Shown one piece after another: positions 59,058 to 64,000 of a DNA stretch of 64,000 nt; position 1 is the stretch's first letter; every line of letters starts with the position of its first letter. The notes beneath the pieces were generated by a model that worked only from the letters and a program-made list of their open reading frames with translations, made no database searches and was not told the origin of the DNA. Origin of the DNA: CAZSBB01 sp964605235 (GTDB lineage: Bacteria > Planctomycetota > Phycisphaerae > Phycisphaerales > Phycisphaeraceae); NCBI GenBank assembly GCA_964605235.1, contig CAZSBB010000013.1:62001-126000 (forward strand), read 5' to 3'. A program made the translations under genes and the position numbers.

Positions 59058-61511
59058 ATGCACAGCAGGTTTCTGGCGCTGACCCTTGGCATCTCGGGAT
59101 TGCTGGCGAGCGCGACGTGGGCAACTGACGCCGTCGTCCTGGTCGAGGACGGCAGGCCCGTGGCCACGGTGTATCACGCGCGTCCGATCCTCACCGCCGA
59201 GGAACTGGCGAATCCGCCCCGGCGTCCGGACAACACCTATCTCGCAAAACGGCGCTGGACGTGGGCGGTCAACGATCTGGTGGACCACATCCAGCGCATC
59301 ACGGGGGCGACACTGACCGTGGTGCAAACCGATGACCCCGCAGCCATCGTCCGGCCGGCCATCGTGCTCGACGCGCTGGCGGTGCGTCTGGGCGCTGGGC
59401 CGGAGAAAAGCGTGGAGTCCGGCGATGGCTATCGCATCCTCATCCGGGATGGGCTGGTGCTTCTCGGCGGGCAGCCCGAAGCGGGGGACAGGCACGCCAT
59501 CTACGCCTTGTTGAAGCACATGGGTTGTGACTGGGTCATGCCCGGCGCGATCGGCACCATTACCCCCAGTCGTGCGAACCTGGCGCTCGCGGCCATGGAT
59601 CGATCCGATGCCCCGGCGATTCTCATCCGCAATCTCTGGGTCGGGGGCTACAAGCCCCAACTCCCCGAAGAACCCTTGCGCTATGAACGCTGGAAACAGC
59701 GTCAGCTCGGCGGAGCCTACGAACACCCCGTCGCCATGACCGCGGGCCACTACTGGGATGCCCTGATCCGAAACAACAAAGCCGAGTTTGATCGTCACCC
59801 CGAAATGCTCGCGCTGGTGCGCGACCGCAACACGGGGCAGTTGGTCCGACGCGGTCCCCAGGTCGAAACCACGCACCCGCGCATCAAGGAACTGTTCGTC
59901 GAACACATCCGCAAAACCTACGCGACCAACATCGCCGCCGGGAAGTGGACCCGCGAAACGCCCGCCGGTTTTCCCGTCGGCCCGGCCGACGGCTTTGGCT
60001 ATTCCATCTCAACCGAATCACAGTTGGCCGGCTCGGGGCGAATTGATCCCGTCACCGGAGAAGCGGACGTCACCGATCTGCTCATCCTGCTGGCGAATCA
60101 GATTCTCGCCGAGATTCATCCGGACTATCCCAATGCGATTCTGGGTTGCTACAACTATTCCACCCACGCCGACTATCCCGCACGCTATCAGCCGCACCCC
60201 AATATCGGACAGATATTCGCGCCCATCAACTTCTCTCGGTTTCATGGCCCGGGCGACCGCAACATCACCAACTGGAGCTACTACCGCGATGTGGTCGAAC
60301 GCTGGGCTGCGCTCTCGCGCAAGCAGGGCAACCCGCTGACTTACCGCGGCTATTCGTGGAATCTGGCGGAAAACCTGATGCCCTTCAGCAAAGTGCGCAT
60401 CTGGGGGGAGGAATTGCCCTGGTATCGCGACCTGGGCTTTGTCGGGCTGAACGTTCAGGCGATCAAGGCCTGGTCGGTACTGGCGCCTTCGGACTATGTG
60501 TTCATGCGGCTGGCGTGGAATCCGGATCAGGATTGGCGCGTCCTGCTCCGTGAATTCTGCGCTCTGGCGTATGGGCCAGCAGCAGACCAACTCGATGAAT
60601 ACTGGCTCCGGCAGACCCAACAGCAACATGAAGCAGGTCAGGAGGCGGGCTCCTATCACGCGATCCACCTCATCTACGATCGCCAATTCATCGCGCAACA
60701 GCGCGCGCTGCTCGACAAAGCCCTGGCCCAGTCGCTGACTGACGCGACCCGCGAACGCATTGAATATGTCGAACACAACCTCGAAATGCTCGTCCGCTAT
60801 CTCAATTATCACGAGGCGACACAGGCCTTCGACTTTGCCTTGGCCGAACGGCATCTCAAATCGCTCTACGAACATTGGCAGGCGGCCTATGACCGCAACA
60901 CCGATCTGGTCTGCAATGTCGGGCCGCGCTATCTGGATCGATTCCTCAAAGATTTTGCCGAACAGGCTCGCCGCTACGCCACATCACCCTACGAGATCGT
61001 CTATCGCGTGCCCGACGAGTTGCCCACGCGGTTCGATCCCACGGGTCAGGGCGAGCAACTCAACTATCACGCACCGACACTCAATGATGCGGGCTGGTTG
61101 CGCACGCGGACAATATCAACCACGTGGGACGCGCAGGGACTGGCCGCGGTCAGGGGATCGGTCTGGTACACCGTTCGGTTTACCCCTCCCCCAACCATCG
61201 CTCCAGGACAGGGCGTCGGCCTGTTTCTCGGCGGGTTCGACGATGAGGCTCGCATCTGGATCAATGGCGTTGCGGTCGGAACCAGCGGCCGTCGCTTCAG
61301 CAAATCAGCGGTATTTGACCTCACGCAAGACCTCCTCCCGGACCAGGAAAATCAGTTGGCGATCCAGATCGTCAACAACCTCACGGACGAGCTTGGCACC
61401 GGGGGCATCCTGCGGCCAGCGTTCATCTTTCTCGGGCCGAGGCTCGCAGAAAAAGCACCACGACAGATGGATTTTGGCCGTACACTCCCCGGCGCGGGCG
61501 AGGTGCGGTAA
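59058..61511 (+). CDS. Secreted DUF4838-type glycan-active protein
   Basis: This 817-residue exported protein has a signal peptide (FLALTLGISGLLASATWA). An N-terminal alpha/beta region resembles the GH20b/GH67-type N domain (VNDLVDHIQRITGATLTVVQ, then VLLGGQPEAGDRHAIYALLK). A DUF4838-like TIM-barrel region (about 200-500) includes HPEMLALVRDRNTGQLV, GFGYSISTESQ and FMRLAWNPDQDW. The C-terminal domain (about 680-800) is a galactose-binding-like sandwich (VWYTVRFTPPP, then ARIWINGVAVG). It is probably a glycosidase of undefined specificity. CCGGAG precedes the ATG. A TATGAT at 59027-59032 could be the -10 box. Confidence 0.8.
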   Translation: MHSRFLALTLGISGLLASATWATDAVVLVEDGRPVATVYHARPILTAEELANPPRRPDNTYLAKRRWTWAVNDLVDHIQRITGATLTVVQTDDPAAIVRPAIVLDALAVRLGAGPEKSVESGDGYRILIRDGLVLLGGQPEAGDRHAIYALLKHMGCDWVMPGAIGTITPSRANLALAAMDRSDAPAILIRNLWVGGYKPQLPEEPLRYERWKQRQLGGAYEHPVAMTAGHYWDALIRNNKAEFDRHPEMLALVRDRNTGQLVRRGPQVETTHPRIKELFVEHIRKTYATNIAAGKWTRETPAGFPVGPADGFGYSISTESQLAGSGRIDPVTGEADVTDLLILLANQILAEIHPDYPNAILGCYNYSTHADYPARYQPHPNIGQIFAPINFSRFHGPGDRNITNWSYYRDVVERWAALSRKQGNPLTYRGYSWNLAENLMPFSKVRIWGEELPWYRDLGFVGLNVQAIKAWSVLAPSDYVFMRLAWNPDQDWRVLLREFCALAYGPAADQLDEYWLRQTQQQHEAGQEAGSYHAIHLIYDRQFIAQQRALLDKALAQSLTDATRERIEYVEHNLEMLVRYLNYHEATQAFDFALAERHLKSLYEHWQAAYDRNTDLVCNVGPRYLDRFLKDFAEQARRYATSPYEIVYRVPDELPTRFDPTGQGEQLNYHAPTLNDAGWLRTRTISTTWDAQGLAAVRGSVWYTVRFTPPPTIAPGQGVGLFLGGFDDEARIWINGVAVGTSGRRFSKSAVFDLTQDLLPDQENQLAIQIVNNLTDELGTGGILRPAFIFLGPRLAEKAPRQMDFGRTLPGAGEVR

Positions 61512-62076
61512 CACGCCATATCGAGCTCCCGCGCGCTGGAATAAACCGGCGTGGGAACGCAGGGGCGAAAACCTTGCGGCAGCATTTCCGGCTCGGGCGG
61601 TTGCTTCTCGTGCAGGGGAGCGGATCGGGAATGATCCCCTGGGCATCGAACAGATCGGCATCCGATCGCGGATGAAACGGTAGCCGCACGCCGGGCATAC
61701 AAGCTGCAGATGTACTGGGTTTACCGCGCCTGAGATTTCTGGATTTGCGGCTTCCCCCACTTCTTTGTGACCCCCGGATTCGCTGCGCTCCTCCGCGGCT
61801 TGGGTGGCGCTGGCGGTTGAAGTGCAGGAGGTGAGGTTGAATCCCGCAGCTTCGCCTGCGGCTCATCTGTGGGCGGCCGCCCTTGGAAATGAGAATTGCG
61901 GCCGGGGGGCAGCATCGATACCCCGCGCCAGGTGATTCTGCTGTCCCCTGATTGTCTGCCTTATCCCGCTCCTCTCTCTCCATCCCCGCTTCATCTGGGT
62001 TCATCTGTGGCAAAAAACTCGCTGCCGATTTTGCCCCAGCAGCGCATCGCCATCCAAGGCGCATGCCTCTGCGTGC
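61512..62076. other. Intergenic region with one dispersed repeat
   Basis: No gene is supported in these 565 bases. Positions 61990-62016 (TTCATCTGGGTTCATCTGTG then GCAAAAA) are matched in inverted orientation by 63579-63605, with a few substitutions. Confidence 0.5.
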
Positions 62077-62697
62077 TCAGTAGGTGCGGATCACCCCCAC
62101 CACCACGCCCTGGATTTTGCAGTCGCGGACGCGGATGGGTTCGTACTTGTCGTTGGCGGGTTGCAGGCGGATGTGGTCCTTTTCGCGGTAGTACTTTTTG
62201 AGCGTGGCTTCGCCATCGTCCACCAGAGCGACGACGGTTTGGCCGTTGCGGGCGGTGTCCTGGCGGCGGACGACGACGTAGTCGCCTTCGCGGATGTGTT
62301 CGTCGATCATGGAGTCGCCCCGGACTTCCAGGACGAAGATCTCCGCGCCGCCGGGGCGGGCGAAGAGGTCTTCCATGTCGAGGTACTGGCGGTTTTCGAC
62401 GGCTTCGATGGGCTTGCCGGCGGCGATGGAGCCGACCAGGGGCAAGCGGGTCTGGCGTTCCTCGTTGAGGAGGGTGAAGTCGGGGTTAAGCTCCAAAGAG
62501 CGAGCCTTGTTGGGCCGGCGCAAGAGCGCGCCTTTTTTGATGAGGGCTTCGACGCGCTCGAAGGCCGTGACCTTGCTGATCCCCAATTCGTCGGAGAGTT
62601 CCTGCATCGTCGGCGAATAGCCGCGGGTGAGCTGGAACTGGCGCACCATCATGAGCACTTCCATCTGCTTGGGGGTCAGGTAGGGATTGGTTTCCAT
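62077..62697 (-). CDS. lexA: LexA repressor
   Basis: LexA represses the SOS regulon and cleaves itself when RecA filaments form on damaged DNA. The 206-residue protein has the N-terminal winged helix (TPKQMEVLMMVRQFQLTRGY, then ISKVTAFERVEALIKKG), the Ala-Gly cleavage site in VGSIAAGKPIEA, the catalytic Ser in VRGDSMIDEHI and the catalytic Lys in ATLKKYYRE. The start at 62697 fits the family. A hypothetical gene upstream on the same strand overlaps it, so the two may be co-transcribed. I could not identify a convincing SOS box. Confidence 0.95.
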   Translation of the reverse strand: METNPYLTPKQMEVLMMVRQFQLTRGYSPTMQELSDELGISKVTAFERVEALIKKGALLRRPNKARSLELNPDFTLLNEERQTRLPLVGSIAAGKPIEAVENRQYLDMEDLFARPGGAEIFVLEVRGDSMIDEHIREGDYVVVRRQDTARNGQTVVALVDDGEATLKKYYREKDHIRLQPANDKYEPIRVRDCKIQGVVVGVIRTY

Positions 62698-63265
62698 CGT
62701 CAAACTCCGCAAAGGGGTAGGAGGAAGCGTCTTCCATGACGCCGGGGCGCTGGGCGTGGCGTTGGGCCGCCAGGTCCGCCAGCACGGCCGCAGCCGCCCG
62801 CCGGCGCGCCAAGTCGAGTTGATGCCGCTGCGCCAGATCGCGGGCGGGCAAGGCGAGATCGCTGAGCGCCTGCATCTGCGCCCGCAGCCAGGCTGCCAAC
62901 GAGCGCCAGAGCAAGGCGGCCTCGGCCTGATCGCGCACGATCCTGCTGCCCGCGTCGCTGGAGACCTGACGATACAACCCCGCCGAGGGCGCTGGGGCGT
63001 GATGCTCGAAGGAATCGGTCGGCCGGGAAAGCCCCGCAGCCTCCGCGTGGTCGGGCCCGATGGAGAGCGTCGTGGCTATCGCCTTGCGACGCTGGGGGAA
63101 ACGCTGGTACGGCCCCGCCTGGCTGCCATTGGACTCGGTATCGCCCTGCAAAGACGCCGAATTGCCGACGCCGGTGCGATTTTCGCGCACCAGTTGGCCG
63201 CCACGGTTCCAATAACGCTGGGTGTAGTCGCCGCCCGGTCCAAGCTGCAGCACGGGGGAGTTCAT
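62486..63265 (-). CDS. Hypothetical protein overlapping lexA
   Basis: This ORF of 259 residues starts MNSPVLQLGPGGDYTQRYWN with an excellent GGAAGGA 7 bases upstream. The first 190 residues look like a real protein: a polar N-terminal half, then helical segments (AALLWRSLAAWLRAQMQALS and RRRAAAAVLADLAAQRHAQR). The last 70 residues are the out-of-frame shadow of lexA. Probably the gene really ends near 62700 in another frame, after a frameshift, or the overlap is genuine. No family is recognised. It may be the first gene of a lexA operon. Confidence 0.5.
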   Translation of the reverse strand: MNSPVLQLGPGGDYTQRYWNRGGQLVRENRTGVGNSASLQGDTESNGSQAGPYQRFPQRRKAIATTLSIGPDHAEAAGLSRPTDSFEHHAPAPSAGLYRQVSSDAGSRIVRDQAEAALLWRSLAAWLRAQMQALSDLALPARDLAQRHQLDLARRRAAAAVLADLAAQRHAQRPGVMEDASSYPFAEFDDGNQSLPDPQADGSAHDGAPVPAHPRLFADDAGTLRRIGDQQGHGLRARRSPHQKRRALAPAQQGSLFGA

Positions 63266-63706
63266 GTTCAGGTCCTTCCACTGGCGTTCCCGGCGAGCAA
63301 CGGCCCCAACATCTTGAGGCTGTGCATTGCTGCCGTGCTTGTGGATCGACCTGACGCATGAAGTGCCTTGAAAGAAGCAAGTGATTTTGTTCGGCAAATG
63401 TTACCCGAATGCGATCCGAACTGCAAGTATAAGTGCAAAGATCGTGGAATAAGGGGTTTATGAGGTGGAAAAGTCCCGGCGGGTGGGTTGGACAGCGAAA
63501 TGGGCCGCGAGTTTATCGGGCTGAGCGGTGAGGGTGATAACGTCCGCTGCATCAGGCGGGGGGTTGTTCAGGAAGGCATTTTTGCCACGGATGAACACGG
63601 ATGAAGACAGGAGAGAGATGAAGGCAGGGATGAATTATTTGATTGGGTGATGGGTGGTTACGGGATATCTGTTGTAGTTGGGGTTGGCGCGAGAAAGATA
63701 TCGGGA
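63266..63706. other. Intergenic region with a dispersed repeat
   Basis: No gene is supported in these 441 bases. Positions 63579-63605 (TTTTTGCCACGGATGAACAC then GGATGAA) are the inverted partner of 61990-62016, so the two copies bracket lexA and its upstream ORF. Confidence 0.5.
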
Positions 63707-64000
63707 TTAGCCGAAGATCAGGTGGTGGCCGATGATGAAGATGGGGAGGTCGGCGAGCACGTGGGCGACGTAGCCGGGCCAGATGCTGTGGAATTTGGCG
63801 CGGAGGCCTGACCACAGGCAACCGCCGATGAACACGCCCAGCGTGCCCAGCAGGGTCATGGTCCAGCCGGTCTGGAGTTTGAGGGCGATCAGGTGATGCA
63901 TGCTGAAGCAGCCGGCCGCCAGCAGCACCGCAGGTAAGGTGGGCAGCAGGCGCGCCAGACGGTCCTGCACGAACCAGCGCCAGACGTACTCCTCCAGCAG
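63707..64000 (-). CDS. CPBP family intramembrane metalloprotease (partial, N-terminus outside window)
   Basis: The C-terminal 97 residues of a CPBP (Abi/CAAX-like) membrane protease are present, with the frame open to the window edge. The motif EEYVWRWF lies at the very start (EExxxR, catalytic Glu pair), followed by the second motif FSMHHLIAL and the third motif HVLADLP with its His, between hydrophobic helices. Members process prenylated or other membrane proteins, or confer bacteriocin immunity; which applies here is unknown. Confidence 0.85.
   Translation of the reverse strand: MLEEYVWRWFVQDRLARLLPTLPAVLLAAGCFSMHHLIALKLQTGWTMTLLGTLGVFIGGCLWSGLRAKFHSIWPGYVAHVLADLPIFIIGHHLIFG

Noticed and set aside
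63390..63432. SOS box upstream of lexA (GTTCGG ... CCGAAC)
   Set aside because: The half-sites are too far apart for a known LexA operator, and they lie upstream of the hypothetical gene rather than next to lexA.

Overview
The window is a high-GC bacterial chromosome segment, most likely from a planctomycete and perhaps a Phycisphaerae-like lineage. This is an inference from a PEP-CTERM anchored secreted protein, large secreted polysaccharide-active proteins, a ThiD2-ThiE fusion, a TsaC-phosphatase fusion, an exported beta-carbonic anhydrase, families of long hairpin repeats (CGAGCC...GGCTCG ends) and an integrase with a WSRGELNPRP-type att-site tail. No rRNA or tRNA genes were seen. The only structural RNA gene is tmRNA (ssrA).

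Layout. 1-5.9 kb: a GntR-controlled ABC transporter (partial), a phytanoyl-CoA dioxygenase-like oxygenase divergent from an AraC regulator, metF, and a GH-D-like glycosidase. 6.3-15.9 kb: a tightly packed plus-strand operon, scpB - lipoprotein - DUF58 protein - transglutaminase-like membrane protein - GT39-like membrane protein - GT2 - LAB_N protein - thiED2. 15.9-25.1 kb: an aldo/keto reductase and an exported hydrolase on the minus strand, a Kef-type antiporter, efp, and a minus-strand sugar-catabolism-like cluster (Gfo/Idh/MocA, SDR, aldo/keto reductase, GH32/43-like propeller). 25.5-34.5 kb: a hybrid histidine kinase, a frameshifted TPR-like exported protein, a PEP-CTERM protein and a 1,482-residue heparinase II/III-like secreted protein. 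34.5-41.6 kb: mlaE, a small basic protein, purF, a 4-copy tandem 166-bp repeat, cca, a tsaC/LMW-phosphatase fusion and rpiB.

41.9-56.8 kb: ssrA carries an integrated genomic island of about 14.4 kb, bounded by perfect 30-bp direct repeats (42256-42285 and 56703-56732) made of the tmRNA 3' end. All recognised island genes lie on the minus strand and point toward ssrA. They are a type I restriction-modification system with two extra genes (hsdM - fic - hsdS - CBS-like - hsdR), a DUF3987 protein, an XRE-like protein and a tyrosine recombinase. The native ssrA terminator now lies beyond the far end of the island. The most interesting signal is that the recombinase reading frame runs through the att core into antisense ssrA, while the opposite end of the island carries, in the same frame across the same core, a 61-codon segment ending in a stop. 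Excision and circularisation would therefore swap a 14-residue chromosome-encoded tail for a 61-residue island-encoded tail.

56.8-64 kb: an exported beta-carbonic anhydrase and a DUF4838-type secreted protein, each preceded by a copy of a duplicated non-coding segment; then lexA, a hypothetical gene and a CPBP protease cut by the window edge. Several chromosomal genes (scpB, kefB-like, mlaE, cca) have a TANNNT-like box 6-7 nt before the ATG, which suggests leaderless mRNAs. Others have clear Shine-Dalgarno sites.
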